A stretch of 64,000 bases of DNA from Candidatus Hydrogenedentota bacterium (GTDB taxonomy: Bacteria > Hydrogenedentota > Hydrogenedentia > Hydrogenedentales > CAITNO01), in contig JAAYBR010000001.1 in NCBI GenBank assembly GCA_012730045.1, forward strand, positions 18,507 through 82,506. Direction: 5' to 3'. Shown here piece after piece: positions 42,865 through 51,765 of this stretch. The translations under genes and the position numbers were made by a program. The notes below the pieces were generated by a model that saw nothing but the letters and a program-made list of their open reading frames with translations, did no database searches and had not been told where the DNA came from. How positions within the stretch are numbered: position 1 is the first letter of the stretch; every line of letters begins with the position of its first letter.

Positions 42865-44477
42865 GCCCCCGCGCGTTTTCCACCGCCGCCGCCCTGCTGG
42901 CCCTGCTCCTCTCAGGGTGCGTGGTCGGCCCGGACTATGAGAAGCCGTCGCCGCCGGTGCCGGACGCCTGGAGCACCCCGCTGGAGGGCGGCGAGGCCGC
43001 CGGCGAGCCCGATATCGCCGAATGGTGGCGCGTGTTCGGCGACCCCGCCCTGGACGCCCTGGTGGCCCGCGCCCTGGAGGGAAGCCTCGACCTGCGGATG
43101 GCGGAGGCGCGCATCCGCGAGTCCCGCGCCGCGGAGGAGATTTCCGGCGCGGACCTCTGGCCCGCCCTGAACGCCTCGGCGGGCTACAAGCGCCTCCAGA
43201 ACAAGAAGGCGGCCTCCACCGGCATCTCGTCCAGCTCGTCCACCGGCCTCTCCGCCCAGGGCGTCTCCCGGTCCTACTCCCTCTCCGCCGGCGGCACCTC
43301 TGTCTCCGTCGCGCCGGACCTCACCGGCGCGGGCAATTCCCGCGTCACGGTGAACCGGGGGCAGGCCGCGTCCGCGCCGTCGCGCTGGGACGACCTTTTC
43401 CAGGCGGGCTTCGACGCGCGCTGGGAGCTGGACGTCTTCGGCGGCACGCGCCGCGAAATGGAGGCGGCCCGCGCGTCGCGCGAGGCGGCCGAGGAGGACC
43501 TCCGCGCGGTGCGGGTGTCCCTCGCCGCCGAGGTGGCCCGCAACTACTTCACCCTGCGCGAGGCGCAGGCGAGCCTCGACATCGCGTCGCGGAACGCCGC
43601 CCTCCAGCGCGACAGCCTGGACCTCGTGCGCGCGCGCTTTGAGGCGGGCCTCACCAACGAGCTCGACATCCGCGCCGCCGAGACCCAGCTCGCCGTCACC
43701 GAGTCGGGCCTGCCCGGCCACGCCGCCCGCGTGCAGTACGCCATCCACCGCCTCGGCGTGCTGATGGGCCGCGCGCCCGGCGCGCTCCAGGAGGAGCTGG
43801 CCCCCGCCGCCGACCTGCCCCCCGCGCCGCCCACGGTGCCCGTCGGCCTGCCCTCGGACCTCCTGCGCCGGCGACCCGACGTGCGCGCCGCCGAGCGCGA
43901 CCTCGCCGCCGCCACCGCCCGCATCGGCGTGGCCACGGCGGACCTCTTCCCCAAATTCGCCCTCACGGGATCGCTCTCCGGGCAGGACGACGCCCTCTAC
44001 GGCCTCAAGCGCGGCGCGAACCTGCTCTGGTCCGTCGGCCCGACGGTCCAGTGGCCCGTCTTCGACGCGGGCCGCATCCGCGCCAACATCCGCGTCCAGA
44101 ACGCGCGGCAGGAGCAGGCGCTCACGGCCTATGAGAAGGCGGTCCTGACATCGCTGGAGGAGGCCGAAAACGCCCTCGTCGCCTACGCCCGCGAGCAGAA
44201 CCGCCTCGCCTCGCTGGACCAGGCCGTGACCGCCGCGAACGGCACGCTCACCCTTGCCAGCGACCTCTACGCCCAGGGGCTCACGGACTACCTGCGCGTT
44301 CTCGACGCCGAGCGCTCCATCGCCTCCGCCGAGGCCCAGCGCGCCCAGAGCCGCGCCGCCGTCCTCACCAATCTCACCGCCCTCTACAAGGCCCTCGGCG
44401 GCGGCTGGAATCCCGAAGAGACGACACCGCCCGCACCGGCGGACGTCGAAGAGGCAAAGGCCGCACCGGCGTCCTGA
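42861..44477 (+). CDS. RND efflux outer-membrane factor lipoprotein (NodT/OprM family)
   Basis: A 538-residue outer-membrane channel subunit. Lipobox LLSGC gives an acylated Cys20, followed by 'VVGPDYEKPSPPVPDAW', the standard NodT/OprM start. Two outer-membrane-efflux repeats follow (about 65-270 and 290-500), with 'YFTLREAQASLDIASRN' and 'PSDLLRRRPDVRAAERDLAAATARIGVA' as hallmarks. A Ser/Gly-rich insertion at about 115-165 is longer than usual and probably lies in an extracellular loop. It starts by a 4-bp overlap with the pump gene and closes the operon. Confidence 0.96.
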   Translation: MSPRAFSTAAALLALLLSGCVVGPDYEKPSPPVPDAWSTPLEGGEAAGEPDIAEWWRVFGDPALDALVARALEGSLDLRMAEARIRESRAAEEISGADLWPALNASAGYKRLQNKKAASTGISSSSSTGLSAQGVSRSYSLSAGGTSVSVAPDLTGAGNSRVTVNRGQAASAPSRWDDLFQAGFDARWELDVFGGTRREMEAARASREAAEEDLRAVRVSLAAEVARNYFTLREAQASLDIASRNAALQRDSLDLVRARFEAGLTNELDIRAAETQLAVTESGLPGHAARVQYAIHRLGVLMGRAPGALQEELAPAADLPPAPPTVPVGLPSDLLRRRPDVRAAERDLAAATARIGVATADLFPKFALTGSLSGQDDALYGLKRGANLLWSVGPTVQWPVFDAGRIRANIRVQNARQEQALTAYEKAVLTSLEEAENALVAYAREQNRLASLDQAVTAANGTLTLASDLYAQGLTDYLRVLDAERSIASAEAQRAQSRAAVLTNLTALYKALGGGWNPEETTPPAPADVEEAKAAPAS

Positions 44478-44511
44478 TTCCGCGCGCACGCAAGGACAGC
44501 CCGGGGCTGTT

Positions 44512-45972
44512 TCAGGCGTTGGTGTTGAGCGTGAGGCCGTGGAGTCTCGCGAAGGTCTTCGCCCGGCGGGCAAACTCCCCGCAGTACAGGACCGGATGGG
44601 GGCCGGGGTAGACGGCGCAGACGTCGGCGACGCCGCGGATTCTCACCAGCACGCGGGTGGCGCAGCCGCCGGCGGGCGGGCACGCGGGGGAGTTCACCAC
44701 CTCGCCCGCCCACGCGTCCAGCTCGGGGGTCTCGGTGCGGTACTTGAACAGCGTGACGGGGGCGCCGGCGGGCCACTGCACGTCGAGGGCGAGGGTCTTG
44801 GGCATCTGGTGGAAGAAGGGGCGCAGGCGGAAGGGGGCCTCGGGCCTGTCCGGCCCGGCGAGGCGCGGGGTGCAGGTGCAGTGGGACCCGTAGTACAGGT
44901 TCTCCACCGTGTCGAAGTCGGGGTTGTGCTGGAAGCCGCCGACGCCGAAGAGCTGCGCCCCGAGCATGAGGGACACCGTGGCGTTCAGGTCGTTCTCGCA
45001 GCCGCAGGGCACAAGCGCGCCGTTGTTGATCGCGAAGCTCAGGCAGGGCTTGCGGTGCTTGAGGAAGAGGCACTCGATGGTGACGGCGTCCGCGTCGTGG
45101 CGCGCCATGAGCTGAAGCACCGCCCCGTGGGCGCGCACGGCGTCCTCGAAGGCGTTGTCCGCGAGATCCGTGACCGCCCCCGCGTTCTTCCGCACCGCAT
45201 CCGCCAGCCGGCGCATCTCGTCCGTGACCTCCATCCCGTCGTAGAGGTCGTTGAAGTGGGCGGCGGGCACGCCATGGATGGGCAGGCCGAAAAAGGGCTC
45301 CGCGGCGTCCGCCTCCTGCTCCAGTTTTCCGCTCACGCGGAGGAGGCGGCTGCTGGCCATGCGCGCCCGCGCGTGGACCGCGCGCAGGCCGTCCTCCAGG
45401 GCGGCGAAATTCTCGATGGAGTGGATGTAGTGGAGGCGCGGGCTTGTGCGGAAGCGCTCCGGCGGGAGCTGGTGGCTCGACCCCACGGGGTGGTACACGA
45501 TGACCGGCCCGTCATACGCGTCGAGAATGGGGAAAATCTTCGCGCTGAAGCTGTTCCAGAAGTTGACCAGCAGCAGGGCGGCGGGCGGCGCGGCCTTGAT
45601 CTCCTCCGCGAAGGCGGCGACTGCCGCGTCCGTGTATGCCGGATCCGCGTCCATCTTCACGTCCAGATCAAGGCCCGTGGTGATCCGCCGGATCTCGGTC
45701 ATCAGGCGCGCCTGCTGCTCCTCCGGCTTGAACTGGTTGCCCGGCCAGGTGAACCACTGGTGAACCGCCCAGCCGTCCTCGCACTTGCCGTCGAGCACGA
45801 CCTGCGCGGGCGGATAGAAAAAGGCGCCGCGCACCACGGCGGGCGGCTTGGGCCGCGGCGCGGGAAACAGCCCCGAGTCCGCGGCGAGGGCGGCAAACCC
45901 CGGCCACAGGGGCATGCCGGAGAATGCGGCGGTGGACTTCAGGAAACTCCGGCGTGAAAAGTCCATGGGCAT
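44512..45972 (-). CDS. Tat-exported L-fucose/arabinose-isomerase-like protein
   Basis: A 486-residue protein with a Tat-type signal (SRRSFLKST, about 5-13, then a hydrophobic region). The central and C-terminal parts resemble the L-fucose/L-arabinose isomerase fold: 'FWNSFSAKIFPILDAYDGPV', 'AVTIECLFLKHRKPCLSFA' and 'NNGALVPCGCENDLNATVSLM', the last matching the metal-binding 'C..EGDLNAALTM' region of that family. Whether it still isomerises sugars is unclear; in related genomes such proteins are usually only named by homology. Export is unusual for an isomerase. ATG 45972 (or 45966) follows GAGGAGA. It lies 44 bp after a sialidase-like gene on the same strand and may share its transcript. Confidence 0.78.
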   Translation of the reverse strand: MPMDFSRRSFLKSTAAFSGMPLWPGFAALAADSGLFPAPRPKPPAVVRGAFFYPPAQVVLDGKCEDGWAVHQWFTWPGNQFKPEEQQARLMTEIRRITTGLDLDVKMDADPAYTDAAVAAFAEEIKAAPPAALLLVNFWNSFSAKIFPILDAYDGPVIVYHPVGSSHQLPPERFRTSPRLHYIHSIENFAALEDGLRAVHARARMASSRLLRVSGKLEQEADAAEPFFGLPIHGVPAAHFNDLYDGMEVTDEMRRLADAVRKNAGAVTDLADNAFEDAVRAHGAVLQLMARHDADAVTIECLFLKHRKPCLSFAINNGALVPCGCENDLNATVSLMLGAQLFGVGGFQHNPDFDTVENLYYGSHCTCTPRLAGPDRPEAPFRLRPFFHQMPKTLALDVQWPAGAPVTLFKYRTETPELDAWAGEVVNSPACPPAGGCATRVLVRIRGVADVCAVYPGPHPVLYCGEFARRAKTFARLHGLTLNTNA

Positions 45973-46016
45973 GGCGTGTCTCCTCGGCAGTCCGCCGCCA
46001 CACGGCGGCGGGAAGG

Positions 46017-47399
46017 TCAGTATGTCAGGCTGCGAAAATTCGGAACGGTGTGGAAGGTGATCAGGTTGCCGTCGTGGGCGTTCTTGGCCCGGTGGTCGCC
46101 CGACCGCGACAGCACCACCAGGTTCTCGCCGTCCACGGCCATGGATGCGTAGTTCCGGCTCTGTCCGGGGGCGCCGGTGTCGGCCACGCGGCAGGCAAAG
46201 CACCAGTCCACGCAGTTGCGCGAGAAGTGCAGGACGAGCCGGTGCCGCTCGTTGTTGGGGAGGTTGTAGCGGTCTGCGGGCAGGCGTTCCGGCCGGGTCA
46301 TGGAGTCCGTGGACTGGTTGGACAGCAGCCAGAAGAGCTTCGTCGGCTCGTCATAGAGGAGGTGGAACTTGAGCTGGCCGCCCGGGCACGGGACATAGAG
46401 CATCGGCTCGCCGGAGGGCGCCTTTTCCAGGGAGACCGTGATCTGCCCGTCCTCCCCCTCCACGGCCTTCGCCACGGCCGCCAGGTTGGTGCCGCCGGTG
46501 TGCGCGCGCATCCAGAGGTGGAAGGTGCGGCCCGCCGGGTCGTGCCAGACATGGTCCTTGTCCGTGAACTGGACAATGTTTGTCTCGAGCCACCCGGCAG
46601 GGGCCATGTTCCGGTGGTCCTTCAGGGTGAGCAGGACGGTCGGACCCGTGCTGAAAAAGGGCACGCCGAGCAGGCGCGGCGGCCCCGCCTGGGCCACGGC
46701 GTCGCGGAAGGTCAGTTCGGAGGAGAAGGTCCACGACGCGCGGCGCGTGAGGTCGGCGTCCGCGGCGGCGGCCATCACGACGGGCGCGAGCACGCTGACC
46801 GCCCAGCCCTTGAACTTCGGCTCCGTCTTGCGCTCCATCACGAGGTAGACGCGCCCGCGGGTGTGAAGCACGTTGCAGGGGGCCTGGTGCCACGACTGGC
46901 CCTGCGTCAGCATCGCGGCTTCGGACCAGGTGTCGCCGTTGTCCGTGGAGCGCACGATGCCCAGGTCGCCCCGGTGGCCCAGCACATAGACGGACCCGCC
47001 CGCCGCAAAGGGCCGCGCGTGCAGCAGCGGCATGTGCGCCCGGAAGGTCCATGTCGCGCCGTGGTCGTCGCTGGTGTAGATGCGCCCGCGCCACGGCCTG
47101 CCTTTGGCGTCCCGCGGAATGTCCGGCAGCTTCTCCAGCCCCGGCCCGCCCGCGTCCATCGTCGCCACCAGCCGGCCGCCGTCCAGCCGGGTGATGCCCG
47201 GACTGTAGGCGTAGACTCCCTTGGGGTCCGGGGACTCAAACACCACCACGCCCGGCCCGCCCAGCACGGGCGGCGGCCCCGGAGCGCCGGGAGGCGGGGC
47301 CGCGGGCGCGGGCGCCGCCGGGCTCCCCGCGAGGGCGCCCCCCGCGGCCATGCCGCCCAGAAAGGTCCTCCGTCCAAACCGGTTCTCGTTTGCGCCCAT
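46017..47399 (-). CDS. Tat-exported sialidase-family (BNR/Asp-box) protein
   Basis: A 460-residue six-bladed propeller protein. The N-terminus is a Tat signal ([17 protein letters not shown]) followed by a Pro/Ala linker up to residue 45. Asp boxes 'SDDHGATW' (about 108-115) and 'STDNGDTW' (about 151-158) support a sialidase/BNR-type fold, and '[17 protein letters not shown]' is the usual first strand. I cannot confirm the catalytic Arg triad, so true sialidase activity is uncertain. GGAGGG precedes the ATG. It is divergent from the prepilin-like gene and upstream of the isomerase-like gene on the same strand. Confidence 0.85.
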   Translation of the reverse strand: MGANENRFGRRTFLGGMAAGGALAGSPAAPAPAAPPPGAPGPPPVLGGPGVVVFESPDPKGVYAYSPGITRLDGGRLVATMDAGGPGLEKLPDIPRDAKGRPWRGRIYTSDDHGATWTFRAHMPLLHARPFAAGGSVYVLGHRGDLGIVRSTDNGDTWSEAAMLTQGQSWHQAPCNVLHTRGRVYLVMERKTEPKFKGWAVSVLAPVVMAAAADADLTRRASWTFSSELTFRDAVAQAGPPRLLGVPFFSTGPTVLLTLKDHRNMAPAGWLETNIVQFTDKDHVWHDPAGRTFHLWMRAHTGGTNLAAVAKAVEGEDGQITVSLEKAPSGEPMLYVPCPGGQLKFHLLYDEPTKLFWLLSNQSTDSMTRPERLPADRYNLPNNERHRLVLHFSRNCVDWCFACRVADTGAPGQSRNYASMAVDGENLVVLSRSGDHRAKNAHDGNLITFHTVPNFRSLTY

Positions 47400-47469
47400 G
47401 GCCGCGCCCTCCGTGCCGTTTGCCTCGCCACAGGATACATCACCGGGCGGCGGACGGCGAAATATTCAT

Positions 47470-47498
47470 TGACGCCCGGGGAGAACCGTTCTATACTG
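47470..47498 (+). promoter_or_regulatory. Sigma70-like promoter of the prepilin-like gene
   Basis: TTGACG (47470-47475), 17 bp, TATACT (47493-47498), 30 bp before the ATG at 47528, in the space between the divergent sialidase-family and prepilin-like genes. Confidence 0.7.
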
Positions 47499-47527
47499 AT
47501 GCCGCAACCTTGGAGAGTGTGACAGTC

Positions 47528-48532
47528 ATGAAGATGCGTGACACGGTCCGTGGGCGGGGCGGGTTCACCCTGATTGAGCTGCTGGTGGTCATTGCCATCA
47601 TCGGCATTCTGGCAGCGATTCTGCTGCCCGCGCTGGCGCGGGCGCGCGAGGCGGCCCGGCGCTCCTCCTGCCAGAACAACCTGAAGCAGTGGGGGCTGAT
47701 CTTTAAGATGTACTCGGGCGAGTCGAAGGGGCAGCGGTTCCCGCATCTCCAGGTGTCGCGCTCCCACCGGTGGAACGGCGACCCGTACCCCTCGCCCGTT
47801 GAGGCGCTGGCCCTGGGCCCGCAGACGACCTCCGTCTACCCGGAGTACATGACGGACACCATGATCATGTTCTGCCCGTCGGACTCCGACCCGCCCGGAT
47901 CCGTGCTGGAGAACCCCGACGGGACCTTCGGAAACCCCATCACGCGCCCGAAGGACGTGGACGCGAGCTACTGCTATCTCGGATGGGTCTTCGACCGGAT
48001 TGACCGGAACTTCGTCCCCATCAGCACCTATCCCATGATCCAGGCGCTGATAGACATTCTCAGCGACGAGGTGATTCCGGATGTGGACGTGCCCATCCAG
48101 CTCGCCGCCGCGCTGAACGACGCCTTCAACACGCAGACCATGGCGGCCTACATGAACCACCAGGGCGCGGCGCTGGCCGCCATCGCCGACGAGGACCGGG
48201 ACATCAGCGACCAGCCCCAGGGCGAGGGCAACGGAAACGGCGGCAGCAACGTGGTCTACCGGATCCGCGAGGGGATCGAGCGCTTCCTCATCACGGACAT
48301 CAACAACCCCGGCGCCAGCGCGTCCGCCCAGAGCACGGTGTTCATCATGATGGACCAGCTCGGCACGGGCGCGGCCATCCAGAAGTTCAACCACCTGCCC
48401 GGCGGGTGCAACGTGCTCTACATGGACGGGCACGTGGAGTTTGTCCGCTACATCGGCGGCGACGCCAGCGGGATCCCTCCTGTCACCAAGGCCGTGGCGG
48501 TGGTGACGGGGGCCCTCTCCACCGGCGGATGA
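47528..48532 (+). CDS. DUF1559 prepilin-like protein
   Basis: A 334-residue protein with a type IV/type II-secretion prepilin leader: [12 protein letters not shown] then [18 protein letters not shown], with cleavage expected after Gly12 and Glu17 at mature position 5. The next helix continues '[21 protein letters not shown]', the standard DUF1559 start. Near the C-terminus '[19 protein letters not shown]' is the H-x-GG-x-N-x-x-x-xDGHV signature of these PVC-type prepilin-like proteins. They are numerous in Planctomycetes and relatives; their role (pseudopilus or surface protein) is not established. It has its own promoter and lies between two sialidase-family genes of opposite strand. Confidence 0.92.
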   Translation: MKMRDTVRGRGGFTLIELLVVIAIIGILAAILLPALARAREAARRSSCQNNLKQWGLIFKMYSGESKGQRFPHLQVSRSHRWNGDPYPSPVEALALGPQTTSVYPEYMTDTMIMFCPSDSDPPGSVLENPDGTFGNPITRPKDVDASYCYLGWVFDRIDRNFVPISTYPMIQALIDILSDEVIPDVDVPIQLAAALNDAFNTQTMAAYMNHQGAALAAIADEDRDISDQPQGEGNGNGGSNVVYRIREGIERFLITDINNPGASASAQSTVFIMMDQLGTGAAIQKFNHLPGGCNVLYMDGHVEFVRYIGGDASGIPPVTKAVAVVTGALSTGG

Positions 48533-48541
48533 CGCCCCGGC

Positions 48542-49636
48542 CTACTCCATGACGAGCCGCCAGCGGGTGGCCCACAGGCAGGTGTTCTGGTCCGGCCCCG
48601 GGTCCTGATAGTACACCGTCAGGATCGTGCCGTTGTCGAGCTGCACGGACGCCGGGTAGCCCAGGTCGCTGTTGACCGCCTCGCACAGGGTGAGCTCGTG
48701 CGCCGTGTCCCAGGTCGCGCCGCCGTCGGTGCTCACACAGGCCCGCTCGCTGAAGGGGGCCTTGCGCCGCCCGTACACCACGACCAGCGGCCCCTCCTTC
48801 AGCGGCAGGAGGTGCGGCGGGTAGCCCCAGATGCCCGTGGAATGCGTGACGGTCCAGGTGCGGCCGCCGTCGCGGCTCTCCGACTGCCTCATGACGTGGT
48901 CCTCCTTGTCCTCTGGCTGGTAGCGGAACATCGCCACGAGCGCGCCGTCGGGAAGTTCGGCCACATGCGGCTCGTGGTAGTGCTTCTGCTGCTCCCCCGC
49001 CGGGATCGGCACGGTCCCGATCACCTGCCACGACCGCGCGTCGTCCACCGAGCTCTCGGCCACGAGGGCCATCTCCCCGCCGCCCACCTTGCCCACGCTC
49101 AGGAGGCGGCCGTCGCGCAGGGCGATGGACCCGTGGGGCGAGGTGCCCTGCATCCGGACCGCATCCTCCCAGGTGACGCCGCCGTCGGCGGACCGGCGGG
49201 TCCAGTAGCCCAGCCCGTCGCGGCGGAGTTCCGGCGTGACCTTTTCGGCGTGGCGCGCGTACTTTTCATCGCGCTCGAAGGCCAGCGAGGTGAACCACGT
49301 CAGCACCAGCGTGCCCTGGGCCGTCTCGACGATCCCCGTGTCCCGGTCGTCCAGCGGCGTGTTGTTGACGGTCACGGGCGCGCCCCAGGTCGCGCCGTTG
49401 TCCGTGCTGGTGATGATCTGGCTCTTGCCGAAGGGGCACACATGCTGGTCGCGGTCGCCGGAGAAGGCGGCCACCAGCCGCCCGTCCCTCGTGCGGCACA
49501 CCGTCGGCCAGCCGATGTAGCGGCCCTCCTGGACGCAGATGACCTTCGTGTCCAGAATCTCGGCGCGGGGCGCCGCCGCAGCAGGCGGCGCGGACAGTAC
49601 GGCCAGGCAGGCGAGGAGGGGAACAAGGCGGCTCAT
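48542..49636 (-). CDS. Exported sialidase-family (BNR/Asp-box) protein
   Basis: A 364-residue protein with a signal peptide (MSRLVPLLACLAVLSAPPA, cleavage near 22). Four Asp boxes are visible: 'STDNGATW', 'SADGGVTW', 'SRDGGRTW' and 'STDGGATW', evenly spaced as in six-bladed sialidase propellers. 'GWPTVCRTRDGRLVAAFSGDR' carries a plausible first-triad region and 'HEPHVAELPDGALVAMFRY' another blade. This type (often annotated exo-alpha-sialidase) may cleave glycans or simply bind them. ATG 49636 follows AGGGAG; the longer frame reads through repeat DNA. Convergent with the prepilin-like gene (9 bp between stops). Confidence 0.87.
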   Translation of the reverse strand: MSRLVPLLACLAVLSAPPAAAAPRAEILDTKVICVQEGRYIGWPTVCRTRDGRLVAAFSGDRDQHVCPFGKSQIITSTDNGATWGAPVTVNNTPLDDRDTGIVETAQGTLVLTWFTSLAFERDEKYARHAEKVTPELRRDGLGYWTRRSADGGVTWEDAVRMQGTSPHGSIALRDGRLLSVGKVGGGEMALVAESSVDDARSWQVIGTVPIPAGEQQKHYHEPHVAELPDGALVAMFRYQPEDKEDHVMRQSESRDGGRTWTVTHSTGIWGYPPHLLPLKEGPLVVVYGRRKAPFSERACVSTDGGATWDTAHELTLCEAVNSDLGYPASVQLDNGTILTVYYQDPGPDQNTCLWATRWRLVME

Positions 49637-50015
49637 GGCGAATCTCCCTTCAGGTTGCGGGCGCCGGGGCGCCCTCCGGCGACTATAGCCCCGGGAAACG
49701 GCGCGCCGCAAGCGGGGGGCGCGAGCCCGGATCGCCGGACAAGAAGTCGCGCGCGCCCGAGACATTCCGACAAGAGGTCGCCGCGTCGGCCGCAGGACGG
49801 CCTCCTCGCGATGACGGCTGGAATCGGCGTCATCGCGAAGGAGCGCAGCGACTGCGGCGATCTCGTTCCCGGCATGGCCGCACGCTCGAGGAATTCTTGT
49901 CCCGCATCCGCGCGCCAGATTTCCCCGTCTTGCGCGGGCGGGGGGGGAGTGCTATCATGGCGGCCTGTCCGGGGAACACCCCGGATTTCCGGAAAACCAC
50001 GAAAGGAACGCTGTC
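49637..50015. repeat. Gene-free stretch with a degenerate repeat and the Gfo/Idh/MocA promoter
   Basis: Bases about 49740-49880 hold 'ACAAGAGGTCGCCGCG' and the palindrome-like pair CTCGCGATGACG...CGTCATCGCGAAGGAGCG, relatives of units at 24.7, 33.15 and 63.77 kb. TTGCGC (49930-49935), 17 bp, TATCAT (49953-49958) lies 58 bp before the next start and is a plausible promoter. Nothing else is recognisable. Confidence 0.6.
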
Positions 50016-51431
50016 ATGGGAGACAAGGGATCATTGACGCGCCGCGCCTTCATCGCGGCGGCGACGACGACCGCCGTGATGGGCATGGCGAGGGGGGCGG
50101 ACGAGGCGCCGAAGGTGAACACCGCGAAGGTCGTGCCGCGGAAACTGTCGCCGAACGACAAGGTGAACGTGGCGGCCATCGGCGCGGGCGGCAAGGGCAC
50201 GAGCGACATCATGAGCTGCCACAAGCTGGGCGAGAACGTGGTGGCGCTGTGCGACGTGGACTGGAACCGCGCGGAGGAGACGGCGTACCGGCTGAAGGAC
50301 GCGAAGCATTTCAACGACTACCGGAACATGCTGGAGCAGATGCCGGAGATTGACGCGGTGACGATCTCCACGCCGGACCACACGCACGCCCCGGCGGCCT
50401 ACATGGCCATGAAAATGGGCAAGCACGTCTACGTCCAGAAGCCGCTCACGCACACCGTCGCCGAGGCGCGCCTGCTCACCCGCACGGCCGCCGAAACGGG
50501 CGTCATGACGCAGATGGGCAACCAGGGCCACAGCGGCGACGGCATCCGCCAGGTCTGCGAGATGATCTGGAGCGGCGCCATCGGCGACGTGCGCGAGGCC
50601 CACGTGTGGACGCACCGCCCGGTGTGGGACAACCAGGGCGTCACCGAGCCCCTGCCCCCCGAGACCGCCCCCGAGGGGCTCGACTGGGACCGCTGGATCG
50701 GCAGCGCCCCCTGGCGGCCCTACCACCACAAGCTCGCCCCGCATGACTGGCGCGCGTGGCTCGACTTCGGCGGCGGCTCCCTCGGCGACATGGCTTGCCA
50801 CATCATGGACGCCCCCTACTGGGCCCTCAAGCTGGTCGAGGCCTCCGACTTCACCGTCGAGGTCGTCATGCAGAAGGGCCGAAACGAGCAGACCTTCCCC
50901 CTCATGACCACCATCAAGTACGCCTTCCCCGAGCGCGCCGGCATGCCCCCCGTGGACGTGTACTGGTACGACGGGCACGAGCCCGACCCCGCCACGGGCG
51001 AGGAGAAGTACAACCGCCCCGCCCGCCCCGAGGGCCTCGCGGCGGACGTCGTCCTCGGCGACAAGGACATGAACGGCTCGTTCTTCATCGGCACCAAGGG
51101 CATCCTCACGGCGGGCGAGTACGGCGGCGAGCCGCGCCTCGTGCCGGACAACCTGATGAAGGACTACAAAATGCCCGACGCCACCATCGAGCGCATCCCG
51201 GAAGAGAACCCCTACTTCGACTGGATCCGCGGCATCAAGACGGGCCAGAAGCCCTGCTCCAACTTCGACTACGCCGGCCCCTTCACCGAGATGGTCCAGT
51301 TCGGCAACCTCGTCGTGAAGTCCGGACAGAAACTCCACTGGGACAACAAAAACGGCGTCGTCACCAACGTGCCCAACGCCAAGGAGGTCGTCACCAAGGA
51401 GTACCGCAAGGGCTGGGAGATCCCCTGCTAG
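50016..51431 (+). CDS. Tat-exported Gfo/Idh/MocA family oxidoreductase
   Basis: A 471-residue NAD(P)-dependent sugar oxidoreductase-like protein. It has a Tat signal (TRRAFIAAATTTAVMG). The Rossmann motif 'GAGGKG' is at 56-61, followed by 'VALCDVDWNRAEET'. The usual EKP motif reads QKP in 'HVYVQKPLTHT', as in many PVC-type members, and 'GGGSLGDMACHIMDAPYWAL' carries the expected catalytic His region. AAAGGAA precedes the ATG. Exported members of this family are common beside glycan-breakdown genes; their cofactor is thought to be folded in before Tat transport. A terminator follows. Confidence 0.93.
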   Translation: MGDKGSLTRRAFIAAATTTAVMGMARGADEAPKVNTAKVVPRKLSPNDKVNVAAIGAGGKGTSDIMSCHKLGENVVALCDVDWNRAEETAYRLKDAKHFNDYRNMLEQMPEIDAVTISTPDHTHAPAAYMAMKMGKHVYVQKPLTHTVAEARLLTRTAAETGVMTQMGNQGHSGDGIRQVCEMIWSGAIGDVREAHVWTHRPVWDNQGVTEPLPPETAPEGLDWDRWIGSAPWRPYHHKLAPHDWRAWLDFGGGSLGDMACHIMDAPYWALKLVEASDFTVEVVMQKGRNEQTFPLMTTIKYAFPERAGMPPVDVYWYDGHEPDPATGEEKYNRPARPEGLAADVVLGDKDMNGSFFIGTKGILTAGEYGGEPRLVPDNLMKDYKMPDATIERIPEENPYFDWIRGIKTGQKPCSNFDYAGPFTEMVQFGNLVVKSGQKLHWDNKNGVVTNVPNAKEVVTKEYRKGWEIPC

Positions 51432-51457
51432 GCCCCTGAAGCAACAGACAGCATCCG

Positions 51458-51494
51458 CCGCGCCCCGCATCCCACGCGGGGCGCGGCTCTTTTA
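51458..51494 (+). terminator. Rho-independent terminator after the oxidoreductase gene
   Basis: A perfect 12-bp GC stem (51458-51469 with 51477-51488), loop ATCCCAC, followed by TCTTTT, 27 bp past the stop. Confidence 0.88.
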
Positions 51495-51538
51495 TGGACG
51501 GGGACGGCCTTAGGGGTGTGGCAGAGGGTGCCGCCCCT

Positions 51539-51671
51539 CTTGGTCCCCCCTTGAGGGGGGTGGCCGCGTCTTCGCGGCCGGGGGATGTTCTTACAGCCCG
51601 CCAACGCCCCGGGATCCTGAACATCCCCCGGTTCGCTCCCGCGAACCGCCCCCCTCAAGGGGGGACCCAAG
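51539..51671. repeat. Compound palindromic element of about 133 bp
   Basis: Outer arms CTTGGTCCCCCCTTGAGGGGGG (from 51539) and CCCCCCTCAAGGGGGGACCCAAG (to 51671) are inverted copies; an inner pair GGGGGATGTTC (51580-51590) and GAACATCCCCC (51619-51629) continues the symmetry. Each arm contains its own small hairpin (GGCCGCG-TCTT-CGCGGCC and GGTTCGC-TCC-CGCGAACC). It looks like a non-autonomous palindromic mobile element, but no flanking target duplication was seen. Confidence 0.8.
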
Positions 51672-51765
51672 GCGGAGAATGCCGGGTTCCTGCAACTTCC
51701 CCCCGCGCGGCCCCCTGTGCTATCCTGCCTATATCGGCGCGCGGGGCGCCTGGTGGAGGGTGCGC

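Noticed and set aside
51539..51671. Second terminator for the oxidoreductase gene
   Set aside because: A full terminator already lies at 51458-51494, and this element has no T-run; its nested arms look like a repeat element.
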